Shown here one piece after another: positions 1 to 6,509 of a stretch of DNA of 12,830 nucleotides. The first letter of the stretch is position 1. Each line of letters starts with the position of its first letter. The DNA lies in contig JALRFT010000182.1 of NCBI GenBank assembly GCA_023261915.1, positions 1 through 12,830 of the forward strand, given 5' to 3'. The notes beneath the pieces were generated by a model. That model was not told the origin of the DNA, did not search any database, and was given only the letters and a program-made list of their open reading frames with translations. This DNA is from Acidimicrobiales bacterium. GTDB taxonomy: Bacteria > Actinomycetota > Acidimicrobiia > Acidimicrobiales > Acidimicrobilacustridaceae. The position numbers and the translations under genes were made by a program.

Positions 1-217
1 CCTCGTAGCACTGGAGGCGAATCAAGCGCGCTCCGGACATCTCGGCCACCGACTTGGCCAGCTGGGTCTTACCCGTACCGGCCGGTCCTTCCACCAGCAC
101 CGGCTTGCCGAGTCGATCGGCGAGATGCACGACCCCGGCGATCCCCTCATCAGCGAGGTAGTTGACACCGGCGAGTCGACTGCGGACGTCACCAACGGAC
201 TCAAAGCGATGGGCCAT
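1..217 (-). CDS. MoxR-type AAA+ ATPase, 5' part only (runs off the left edge)
   Basis: Only the first 72 codons are present, read from ATG 217 to the window edge. The sequence shows a short N-terminal helix region, then LADRLGKPVLVEGPAGTGKT at residues 32-51 with the Walker A motif GPAGTGKT at 44-51, and after it LAKSVAEMSGARLIRLQCYE at 53-72. The RLQCYE string just after Walker A is typical of the MoxR/CoxD-like AAA+ ATPases of actinobacteria. Such proteins usually act with a VWA-domain partner to activate or remodel metalloenzymes, and that partner would lie further left, outside this window. The gene follows proA on the same strand after 51 bases. A TAGGGT box six bases before the ATG suggests its own leaderless promoter. 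The AAA+ identity is secure; the target is unknown. Confidence 0.88.
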   Translation of the reverse strand, partial: MAHRFESVGDVRSRLAGVNYLADEGIAGVVHLADRLGKPVLVEGPAGTGKTQLAKSVAEMSGARLIRLQCYE

Positions 218-223
218 TTCCCT

Positions 224-229
224 ACCCTA
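224..229 (-). promoter_or_regulatory. Putative -10 box of the MoxR-like gene, leaderless geometry
   Basis: On the minus strand TAGGGT (fits TANNNT) is followed by AGGGAA and then the ATG at 217, so transcription would begin at or next to the start codon. A TTGACC at 254-249 could serve as a -35, but the spacer would be 19 bases, slightly long. AGGG could alternatively be read as a Shine-Dalgarno sequence, though it sits too close to the ATG for a good one. Confidence 0.45.
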
Positions 230-238
230 CCGGTGCCC

Positions 239-254
239 TTGACCGCAGGGTCAA
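239..254. repeat. Perfect 6-bp inverted repeat between proA and the MoxR-like gene
   Basis: TTGACC, a four-base GCAG loop, then GGTCAA form a perfect stem-loop in the 51-base gap between the proA stop and the next ATG. No T-run follows on the minus strand, so it is not a standard intrinsic terminator. It overlaps the place where a -35 element would lie, so it could equally be an operator or part of the promoter. Confidence 0.4.
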
Positions 255-268
255 TGCAGGCCGACGAC

Positions 269-1543
269 CTAGCCGCGTACCTGTCCGTCACCAAAGACCA
301 CGTATTTCGCCGTGGTCAACTCCCGCAGTGCCATGGGGCCACGGGCATGGAGTTTCTGGGTGGAGATGCCGATCTCGGCACCGAAACCGAACTCCTCACC
401 GTCGACGAAGCGGGTGGAGGCATTCACGAGTACGGCGGCGGCATCGACCTCTCGGGTGAAACGCTCTGCCGAGTGAAGATCCTCCGTCACGATGGCCTCG
501 CTGTGCCCGGAGGTATACCGCCGGATGTGGTCGATGGCACCGTCGAGATCGTCCACGACAGCGACGGAGATGCGCAGATCCAAGAACTCCGTGGCGTAGG
601 CCTCGTCGTCGGCGACACCGGCGCGCGGCACGAGAGCCCGGGTGCGGTCATCGCCGAGGAGGTCGACCCCATCGAGGGCGGTGGCGATGCGGGGAAGGAA
701 AGTGTCAGCGACCGCAGAATGCACGAGGAGCGTCTCCGCCGCATTGCAGACTGACGGTCGTTGCATCTTGGCATTCACCACGATGCGCTCGGCCATGTCC
801 AGGTCCGCCGAGGCGTCGACATAGATGTGACAGTTCCCGTCTCCGTCGATCACGTAGGGAACCGAGGCGTGCTCGAGAATCGAGCCAATGAGCGCCGGGC
901 CGCCACGGGGAATCAGGCAGTCGACAATGCCGCGAAGCTGCATGAAGGCCACGGCCGCCTGGCGGGAGGTGTCCTCGAGAAGAGCGACTGCGTCCTCGGG
1001 CAGACCCACCGACGCCACCGCCCGGCGCAGGACCTCAGTGATGGCTCGATTTGAGTCGATCGCCCCCGACGACCCACGAAGGAATGCCGCGTTGCCCGAC
1101 TTCAGACAGAGACCTGCCGCATCGGAAGTGACGTTGGGACGGTTCTCATAGATGATCGCCACCACTCCGAGAGGCACTCGCACCTGTTGGATGCGGAGGC
1201 CGTTGGGTCGCACCCAGCCACCTAGGACCTCCCCGACCGGGTCCGGAAGGGATGCCACCTGGCGCAGGCCGCCCGCCATGGCTGAAACCCGCCCGTTATC
1301 GAGTCGTAGCCGGTCGATAACCGTTGGACTGACGCCATCCGCCTCGGCGCGCTCAACGTCAACAGCGTTGGCGGACAGCACCTGTTCGGCCGCAGCCTCC
1401 AAGGCATCCGCAGCGGCGATCAGAGCAGCGTCACGCTGGCGTGAGGGGGCGGTGGCCACGATTCGGGAGGCTTCACGGACCCGCCGACCAAGCGCAGCGA
1501 CGTCGGCGATGACTGGATCAGAACTGACCATGGGATTGCTCAC
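269..1543 (-). CDS. proA: Gamma-glutamyl phosphate reductase (ProA)
   Basis: Second enzyme of proline synthesis: NADPH-dependent reduction of gamma-glutamyl phosphate to glutamate 5-semialdehyde in the cytoplasm. An aldehyde-dehydrogenase-superfamily protein of 424 aa from GTG 1543, normal for the family (about 420). The cofactor-binding region contains ENRPNVTSDAAGLCLKSGNA at 133-152, the catalytic cysteine is in RPSVCNAAETLL (Cys266), and the C-terminal signature runs from NASTRFVDGEEFGFGAEIG (374-392) to KLHARGP. The frame stays open up to an ATG at 1606, but that extension has no family similarity. GTG 1543 is chosen because TAGCAT lies seven bases upstream; ATG 1531 is the alternative. 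proB, its usual upstream neighbour, is on the same strand but separated by murJ-pspA on the opposite strand, so the two are not one transcript here. Confidence 0.96.
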   Translation of the reverse strand: MSNPMVSSDPVIADVAALGRRVREASRIVATAPSRQRDAALIAAADALEAAAEQVLSANAVDVERAEADGVSPTVIDRLRLDNGRVSAMAGGLRQVASLPDPVGEVLGGWVRPNGLRIQQVRVPLGVVAIIYENRPNVTSDAAGLCLKSGNAAFLRGSSGAIDSNRAITEVLRRAVASVGLPEDAVALLEDTSRQAAVAFMQLRGIVDCLIPRGGPALIGSILEHASVPYVIDGDGNCHIYVDASADLDMAERIVVNAKMQRPSVCNAAETLLVHSAVADTFLPRIATALDGVDLLGDDRTRALVPRAGVADDEAYATEFLDLRISVAVVDDLDGAIDHIRRYTSGHSEAIVTEDLHSAERFTREVDAAAVLVNASTRFVDGEEFGFGAEIGISTQKLHARGPMALRELTTAKYVVFGDGQVRG

Positions 1544-1550
1544 GGCGGCG

Positions 1551-1556
1551 ATGCTA
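1551..1556 (-). promoter_or_regulatory. Putative -10 box of proA, leaderless geometry
   Basis: On the minus strand TAGCAT is followed by seven bases (CGCCGCC) and GTG at 1543. There is no Shine-Dalgarno sequence before this GTG or before ATG 1531, which supports a leaderless start at the GTG. I see no clear -35 element. Confidence 0.45.
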
Positions 1557-1624
1557 CCGGGTCCCTCCATGTGGGTGAGAGTCGCCACGGAGCGGCGGTG
1601 AGCCATCTGCGGACCCGTGGGGGC

Positions 1625-1630
1625 TACCTT
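1625..1630 (+). promoter_or_regulatory. Putative -10 box of murJ, leaderless geometry
   Basis: TACCTT is followed by GCTGGC and then GTG 1637, giving a six-base gap. This lies in the short divergent region shared with proA, whose own -10 box is about 70 bases to the left, so the two promoters would fire back to back. Confidence 0.45.
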
Positions 1631-1636
1631 GCTGGC

Positions 1637-3274
1637 GTGGACGGCACTCCCGAGGGGGCACAGACACCGGGAACGGCAGGCACGTCCCGACTCCTGCGCT
1701 CCTCGGCAGTCGTGACCGCCGGAACCGGCCTGAGCAGAGCCACCGGGCTGCTGCGCACCGTGATGATCGCCGTGGTCCTCACCACGGGTCTCGCCGATGC
1801 CTACAACCTGGCCAATACCGCCCCGAATGTCGTCTACGACCTCATCATCGGCGGAATCCTCGCCGCCACCCTGGTCCCGGTACTCGTCACGGCCACCGAG
1901 GAAAACGACACCAAAGCCCTCAATGCCGTTGCCACCGTCATCAGCACGGCTCTCGTCGCCGTCACCGCCATCGGGCTATTCGCCGCCCCGTGGATCGTGC
2001 AGATGTACACGTTCACCCTCGATGATGCCGCCCGAGCGACCCAGGAGGCGGTCGCCGTCCCACTCCTGCGCCTCTTCATCCCCCAGGTGCTCTTCTACGG
2101 CCTGACGGCACTCTTCTCAGCCCTGCTGAACGCCCGCCGGCGATTCGCGGCTGCCGCATTCGCTCCCGCGCTCAACAACATCGTGGTGATCCTCGTGCTG
2201 TTGGCAGTGAGCCGTGTCAGCGGTGGCACGCCGACCAGTGACGAGGTCCTCGGTGATCCGGTGCTGCTGTGGCTCCTCGGCGCCGGCACCACGGTCGGTA
2301 TTGCGGCCATGGCCCTCGTGCTCATCCCAGCGATGCGGCGATCCGGTCTGCATCTTCGCTGGAGTCCGGACTGGCGCAACCCGGCGGTGAGCCGCATCGT
2401 CCGGCTGTCGGGATGGACATTCGGCTACGTGATCGTCAACCAGATCGGTTTCGTGGTGCTGCTCGCCCTCGCCAACGGAGCCGCTCCCGATGGTGGTCTC
2501 TCGGCTTACTCCTACTCCTATCTGTTCTTCCAACTCCCCTATGGCCTATTCGCTGTCGCCGTCATGACCGCTTTTCTTCCCGAGCTCTCAAGTGCATTCG
2601 ACCGCCACGACACCCAAGCCTTCCGACTCCAGTTCAGTCGGGGGCTTCGACTGCTCCTCGTCGTGATTTTTCCGTCGGCTGTGCTCTACCTGACGCTGGC
2701 GACACCGCTCGTCAGCGTGGTGTTCGGCTACGGCAACTTCACCGCCACTTCGGCCTCACTCACTGCGGGCGCGCTCGCCGTATTCGGCGCCGCCCTTCCC
2801 GCGTTCGCCGTGTTCATGTACACCACCATCGGCTTCTATGCCCGCAAGGACACCCGAGTCCCGTTCCTCGTGACGCTGGCGCGAACGGCAGTCATGGTGG
2901 CAATCGTGTGGCCCCTCGCCGAAGCGTTCGGCCTTCCCGGAGTCGTGGTCGCCTTTGCCATATCGATCGCCATTGGCGCAGTGTTGGCACTCGTGGTGCT
3001 CAGGTCCCGTCTCGGGCACCTCCTGACCGGCGGGACGCTCGGCACCATCGGGCGTTCGGCGCTCGCTGCCCTCGTCATGCTCGCAGCCACCGCCGGCGCA
3101 TCACGTTGGCTGGGTGCCGGCGCTGACGGCCCGGGAAGCGCTGCCACTGTGGTGATTGTCGGCACCGTCGGCACCGTCACCTATCTCGTGATGCTGGCCG
3201 TCACCCGCTCCGATGACCTGCGCTGGGGAGTCGACTGGGCCCGCCGCCGGTTCCGAACCTCGTCTGCTCGGTAG
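1637..3274 (+). CDS. murJ: Lipid II flippase MurJ (MviN family)
   Basis: Integral membrane flippase of the MOP superfamily that moves the peptidoglycan precursor lipid II across the cytoplasmic membrane. From GTG 1637 the protein has 545 aa, almost wholly composed of hydrophobic helices consistent with the 14 of the family. The N-terminal signature SRATGLLRTVMIAVVL followed by ADAYNLANTAPNVVYDLI matches the MurJ first-helix/loop region with its conserved arginines. The C-terminus is short and basic (WARRRFRTSSAR); the long pseudokinase extension of mycobacterial MviN is absent. Two starts compete. GTG 1637 has TACCTT six bases upstream (leaderless). GTG 1598 has GGAG at good spacing. I prefer 1637 because it puts the first helix near the N-terminus, but this is not settled. 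pspA starts nine bases after the stop. Confidence 0.95.
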   Translation: MDGTPEGAQTPGTAGTSRLLRSSAVVTAGTGLSRATGLLRTVMIAVVLTTGLADAYNLANTAPNVVYDLIIGGILAATLVPVLVTATEENDTKALNAVATVISTALVAVTAIGLFAAPWIVQMYTFTLDDAARATQEAVAVPLLRLFIPQVLFYGLTALFSALLNARRRFAAAAFAPALNNIVVILVLLAVSRVSGGTPTSDEVLGDPVLLWLLGAGTTVGIAAMALVLIPAMRRSGLHLRWSPDWRNPAVSRIVRLSGWTFGYVIVNQIGFVVLLALANGAAPDGGLSAYSYSYLFFQLPYGLFAVAVMTAFLPELSSAFDRHDTQAFRLQFSRGLRLLLVVIFPSAVLYLTLATPLVSVVFGYGNFTATSASLTAGALAVFGAALPAFAVFMYTTIGFYARKDTRVPFLVTLARTAVMVAIVWPLAEAFGLPGVVVAFAISIAIGAVLALVVLRSRLGHLLTGGTLGTIGRSALAALVMLAATAGASRWLGAGADGPGSAATVVIVGTVGTVTYLVMLAVTRSDDLRWGVDWARRRFRTSSAR

Positions 3275-3277
3275 GCT
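3272..3277 (+). promoter_or_regulatory. Putative -10 box of pspA overlapping the murJ stop codon
   Basis: TAGGCT begins with the TAG stop of murJ and is followed by GCGGCC and the pspA ATG at 3284. There is no Shine-Dalgarno sequence in the nine-base gap, so translation of pspA probably uses a leaderless mRNA or coupling to murJ. The same hexamer with the same six-base spacing precedes obg. Confidence 0.45.
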
Positions 3278-3283
3278 GCGGCC

Positions 3284-4063
3284 ATGTTCTCAGCTCTGAA
3301 GCGCTGGTGGCGCTACCTCGCAACCAAGGTCGGCGTGTCCCTCGACCAGCGGGCCGACCCCGCAATCCAGCTCGAACAGGCCATGACTGAGGCCCAGAAC
3401 CAGCATCGACTCCTGCGAGATCAGGCCGCCAACGTCATTGCCAACCAAAAGCAGGCCGAACTGCGGCTGACCCGGGACCTCGACGAGTACGAGCGAACCA
3501 TGGCCAGCACCCGTCAGGCGCTGACGATGGCTGCCGAGGCGTCTGCCAGCGGGGATGGCGAACGGGCCGCCGACTTCACCCGGGCGGCCGAATCGTTCGC
3601 CTCTCAACTAGTCCAGCTCGAACAGCAGATTGAGGACGACAAGGGACTGGTACTCGCGGCCACCGAGGCCTCCGCCCAGGCCAAGGCTGCCGTTGAACGC
3701 AACGCCGAGATCCTCAAGGAGACACTTGCTCAGCGTCAGAAGCTCCTGAGCCAGCTTGATCAGGCCAAGATGCAGGAGCAGATCAACGCCGCCGTGTCAG
3801 CCGTCCGCGATACATCGGGTACTGACACTCCTACCGTCGAGCAGGTCCGCCGCGATATCGAAGCCCGCTACGCCCGGGCCAAGGGGATGTCAGAGTTGAA
3901 CGAACTCGACACGGACACGACGATGCGTGAGGTGGAGGCGGCGTCGCGTACCTCACTCGCCAGCGAGCGGCTCAATGAGATTCGGGCGGCCCTAGCCATC
4001 TCGACACCCGCCACTCCGGAGCTTGCCGAGACCTCACCGTCGCCACCGCCAGAGGACGCGTGA
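3284..4063 (+). CDS. pspA: PspA/IM30 family membrane-stress protein
   Basis: 259-aa PspA/IM30 (ESCRT-III-like) protein. The first 18 residues form an amphipathic helix rich in Trp, Lys and Arg (MFSALKRWWRYLATKVGV), the membrane-binding helix 0 of the family. Next comes the conserved segment LDQRADPAIQLEQAMTEAQN (20-39), then long Ala/Gln/Glu/Arg-rich helices predicted to form the coiled-coil hairpin to about residue 235. The last 20 residues are Pro/Ser/Glu-rich and disordered. Family members form rods or rings on damaged cytoplasmic membrane and keep it tight. No PspF, PspB/C or LiaR-type regulator is visible here. It lies nine bases behind murJ, linking it to the envelope, and may have its own promoter. 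Its last codons form half of a hairpin shared with the convergent proB. Confidence 0.93.
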   Translation: MFSALKRWWRYLATKVGVSLDQRADPAIQLEQAMTEAQNQHRLLRDQAANVIANQKQAELRLTRDLDEYERTMASTRQALTMAAEASASGDGERAADFTRAAESFASQLVQLEQQIEDDKGLVLAATEASAQAKAAVERNAEILKETLAQRQKLLSQLDQAKMQEQINAAVSAVRDTSGTDTPTVEQVRRDIEARYARAKGMSELNELDTDTTMREVEAASRTSLASERLNEIRAALAISTPATPELAETSPSPPPEDA

Positions 4064-4083
4064 TCTTTCGCCAACCACGCGTC
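4055..4083. terminator. Possible bidirectional stem-loop between convergent pspA and proB
   Basis: GACGCGTG at 4055-4062 and CACGCGTC at 4076-4083 form a perfect 8-bp inverted repeat with a 13-base loop. The left arm overlaps the pspA stop codon, and the proB stop is 18 bases to the right. The position between convergent genes fits a shared terminator, but no T-run follows on either strand, so termination would be non-canonical. Both arms contain the palindrome ACGCGT, so they are also direct copies of each other. Confidence 0.4.
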
Positions 4084-4100
4084 TGGCTGATGCCGCCCTG

Positions 4101-5195
4101 TCAGGATGGGACGACGACGAGGTCGTCGAGATGAATGACGCAGGCATCGAGGCCGGCCTCAATTTCTGAAGAGCGCCGTCCCGCCACAACCCTGATGGCG
4201 TCAGCGTCCTGGGTGACGAGTCCCTTGGCCACCACACCACTGGGGCCGACGACTTCGACAGGTTCCATGGCGGCGAAGGCTCCCTCCACGGCCACGACCC
4301 CCGCAGCCAGCAGGGAGGCCGTCCCCGTGCGCACCGCCCGCTCCGCCCCCTCATCAATGATGATGCGGCCAGCCGATCCGACGGCGAAGGCGATCCACAA
4401 CTTGCGGGCCGGCAAGCGGCGGTCGTGGGGGCGAACGACGGTGCCGACCTCCGGGGCTCCGTCAATGGCGTCAGCGAGCACGCCGGGGCGTTGCGAGGAG
4501 GCAATCACGGTTCGCACTCCGGTCCACGCCGCCAACTTGGCGGCCGCCAGTTTGGAGGCCATCCCGCCCGATCCCCGGGTCGTTCCCGCTCCCCCGGCGA
4601 CCTGCTCGAGAGCATGGTCAACCTCAATGATCTCCGTGATCAGCGAAGCGCTCTCATCGAGGCGGGGATCGGCGGTGAGAACCCCGTCAGTGTCGGTGAG
4701 TAGCACCAGCACCTCGGCGTCCACGAGATGGGCGACCAGTGCAGCGAGACGATCGTTGTCTCCGAAGCGGATCTCATCATCAGCGACGGCATCGTTCTCG
4801 TTGACGACGGGAACCACACCGAGCTCAAGAAGCCGCAGCAAGGTCTGGCGAGCCTTGAGGTACTGGGTACGCACCATGAAATCGAGGGGGGCGAGGAGGA
4901 CCTGACCGGGCAGGAGATCGTGACGACCGAGTGACTCGCCGTAGGCGGCCATGAGTTGGCTCTGCCCGACGGCCGACACGGCTTGCAGGGTTAATGCGTC
5001 CTTTGGACGCTGGTCACCGAGTCCGAGCAGCGGCAATCCGGCCGCGATGGCCCCGGAGGTCACCACCACCACGCCATGACCAGCCTGGCGGGCTGCGGCC
5101 ACCTGGGCGCAGAGCGACTCGATGGCATCGATTTGCAGCAGCCCACTGTCATCGGTGATCGACGAGGTTCCAATCTTGGCTACGACGGTCGACAT
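4101..5195 (-). CDS. proB: Glutamate 5-kinase (ProB) with PUA domain
   Basis: First enzyme of proline synthesis: ATP-dependent phosphorylation of glutamate to gamma-glutamyl phosphate, normally feedback-inhibited by proline. 364 aa, full family length. The amino-acid-kinase domain shows VAKIGTSSIT at 5-14, VTSGAIAAG at 45-53, NENDAV at 132-137, FGDNDRL at 144-150, the nucleotide site LLTDTDGVL at 165-173, and GSGGMASK at 208-215. A C-terminal PUA domain occupies roughly 270-350. The ATG overlaps the obg stop by one base (TGATG), and GGAGGA inside the end of obg is a strong ribosome-binding site, so the two genes are translationally coupled. The usual partner proA lies 2.6 kb downstream beyond the opposite-strand murJ-pspA pair and must be transcribed separately. 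Confidence 0.97.
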   Translation of the reverse strand: MSTVVAKIGTSSITDDSGLLQIDAIESLCAQVAAARQAGHGVVVVTSGAIAAGLPLLGLGDQRPKDALTLQAVSAVGQSQLMAAYGESLGRHDLLPGQVLLAPLDFMVRTQYLKARQTLLRLLELGVVPVVNENDAVADDEIRFGDNDRLAALVAHLVDAEVLVLLTDTDGVLTADPRLDESASLITEIIEVDHALEQVAGGAGTTRGSGGMASKLAAAKLAAWTGVRTVIASSQRPGVLADAIDGAPEVGTVVRPHDRRLPARKLWIAFAVGSAGRIIIDEGAERAVRTGTASLLAAGVVAVEGAFAAMEPVEVVGPSGVVAKGLVTQDADAIRVVAGRRSSEIEAGLDACVIHLDDLVVVPS

Positions 5196-6451
5196 CAGTC
5201 CTCCGGTTCGTACTCAAACTCAAGGGTGCCGATGATCACGATGTCCCCTGATCCTGCCCCGGCCCGACCGAGTGCCCGGTGGACCCCCAGTTTGCGCAGA
5301 CGACTCCACGCTTCGTCCAAGGCGTTTGGGTTGGTGAGGTCGTTGAACGCCACTGCCCGTTCAGCTTGTCGACCGATCACCCGGAACGAACCGTCATCGA
5401 GACGTTCCACCCGAACCCCCTCGGCCGCCGGTCGGTGCACAATGAACGCCGACGGTTCCGGCTCATTCAACCGGGCGGCACGGACCATCTCGGCCATTTT
5501 GCCCGTCAGTGCGGCAATGCCCTCGCCGGTGACGGAGGAGATGACTTGGTCAAGACCATCCATGGCTGTGGGGTCGATGTCGATACCGGCAACGTCGGCC
5601 TTCGATCCCACCACGAGTCGCGGTCGGTCAACGAGCTCCGGGCGATACCGGCTGAGTTCAGTGAGCAGGACCTGGAGCTGTTCGTGGGGAGTTGCAGGGG
5701 CACCGTCGGAGAGATCCACGAGGATCACGAGCACCCGGGTGCGTTCAATGTGGCGCAGGAAGCGATGGCCGAGTCCCTTGCCTTCGCTCGCACCCTCAAT
5801 GAGGCCGGGGATGTCCGCCACCACGAATTCGGTGCCATCCTCGAGACGGACGACACCTAGTTGAGGCTCAAGCGTGGTGAAGGGGTAGTCGGCAATTCGT
5901 GGACGGGCAGCCGACAGGCGGGAGATGAGGGTGCTCTTGCCGACATTGGGATAGCCGACGAGCGCCACGTCGGCCATGAGTCGGATCTCGAGGCGCAGCC
6001 AGAACTCCTCCCCCGGCTCGCCCTGTTCAGCAAAATTGGGTGCACGACGACGGTTCGACAAGAAGCGGGCGTTGCCCCGACCTCCACGTCCGCCCTCGGC
6101 GGCAAGGTAGCGGTCGCCGTGACGGACAAGATCGGCGAGCAGGGTGCCGTCGTTGCTCATGACGACCGTGCCCTCAGGCACCGCCACCAAAAGGTCGGCG
6201 CCCCCGGCACCATGGCGCTTCTTGCCCTGGCCGTGTGTGCCGTTGCCCGCAATGCGGTGGGGGTGGTCACTGAACGCCAGAAGTGAGGCCACATTGCGAT
6301 CGGCGACGAGCCAGACATCGCCGCCAGAGCCCCCGTCACCGCCGTCAGGACCGCCGCGGGGCACGTGGGCTTCACGCCGGAACGAGACACATCCCGCTCC
6401 GCCGCGGCCACCTCGGGCGCACAGTTGCGCTTCGTCTACGAATCCCGACAC
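5195..6451 (-). CDS. obg: Obg/CgtA GTPase, ribosome assembly
   Basis: Essential GTPase that acts in late 50S assembly and stress control. 418 aa with all three domains. The glycine-rich Obg fold is at 1-158 (CARGGRGGAGCVSFRRE, GGPDGGDGGSGGDV). The G domain is at about 159-330, with G1 GYPNVGKST (166-174), switch I DYPFTTLEP (188-196), G3 DIPGL (213-217), and SSVTGEG (305-311) as G5. A C-terminal OCT domain lies at about 345-418, ending in an acidic tail. G4 reads GSKAD (282-286), with Ser in place of the usual Asn of NKxD. The start is GTG, six bases after TAGGCT and without a good ribosome-binding site, suggesting a leaderless mRNA. It is 58 bases behind the TadG-like gene instead of directly behind rpmA. 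Confidence 0.97.
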   Translation of the reverse strand: MSGFVDEAQLCARGGRGGAGCVSFRREAHVPRGGPDGGDGGSGGDVWLVADRNVASLLAFSDHPHRIAGNGTHGQGKKRHGAGGADLLVAVPEGTVVMSNDGTLLADLVRHGDRYLAAEGGRGGRGNARFLSNRRRAPNFAEQGEPGEEFWLRLEIRLMADVALVGYPNVGKSTLISRLSAARPRIADYPFTTLEPQLGVVRLEDGTEFVVADIPGLIEGASEGKGLGHRFLRHIERTRVLVILVDLSDGAPATPHEQLQVLLTELSRYRPELVDRPRLVVGSKADVAGIDIDPTAMDGLDQVISSVTGEGIAALTGKMAEMVRAARLNEPEPSAFIVHRPAAEGVRVERLDDGSFRVIGRQAERAVAFNDLTNPNALDEAWSRLRKLGVHRALGRAGAGSGDIVIIGTLEFEYEPED

Positions 6452-6457
6452 TCCCAG

Positions 6458-6463
6458 AGCCTA
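6458..6463 (-). promoter_or_regulatory. Putative -10 box of obg, leaderless geometry
   Basis: On the minus strand TAGGCT is followed by CTGGGA and GTG 6451. This is the same hexamer and gap as at pspA. It would give obg-proB their own promoter, independent of the Tad-like genes upstream. I see no convincing -35 element. Confidence 0.45.
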
Positions 6464-6509
6464 CGGGCGACTGGACCCACCGCCGGCCACCTTTGACTAC
6501 TGCCGCTCC

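Noticed and set aside
125..754. Long plus-strand open frame opposite proA
   Set aside because: Antisense to the conserved proA C-terminal part; no start signal or family similarity.
1544..1606. Upstream extension of proA to ATG 1606
   Set aside because: The added residues (MAHRRSVATLTHMEGPGS) do not resemble the family N-terminus and would overlap the murJ control region. GTG 1543 has a better-placed -10 box.
2269..3126. A 285-codon open frame on the plus strand inside murJ
   Set aside because: It is Arg/His/Pro-rich, as expected from a frame-shifted reading of a GC-rich membrane-protein gene, and has no domain signature.
4135..4905. 256-codon plus-strand open frame opposite proB
   Set aside because: Ser/Thr/Ala/Arg-rich low-complexity shadow; proB motifs are complete on the other strand.
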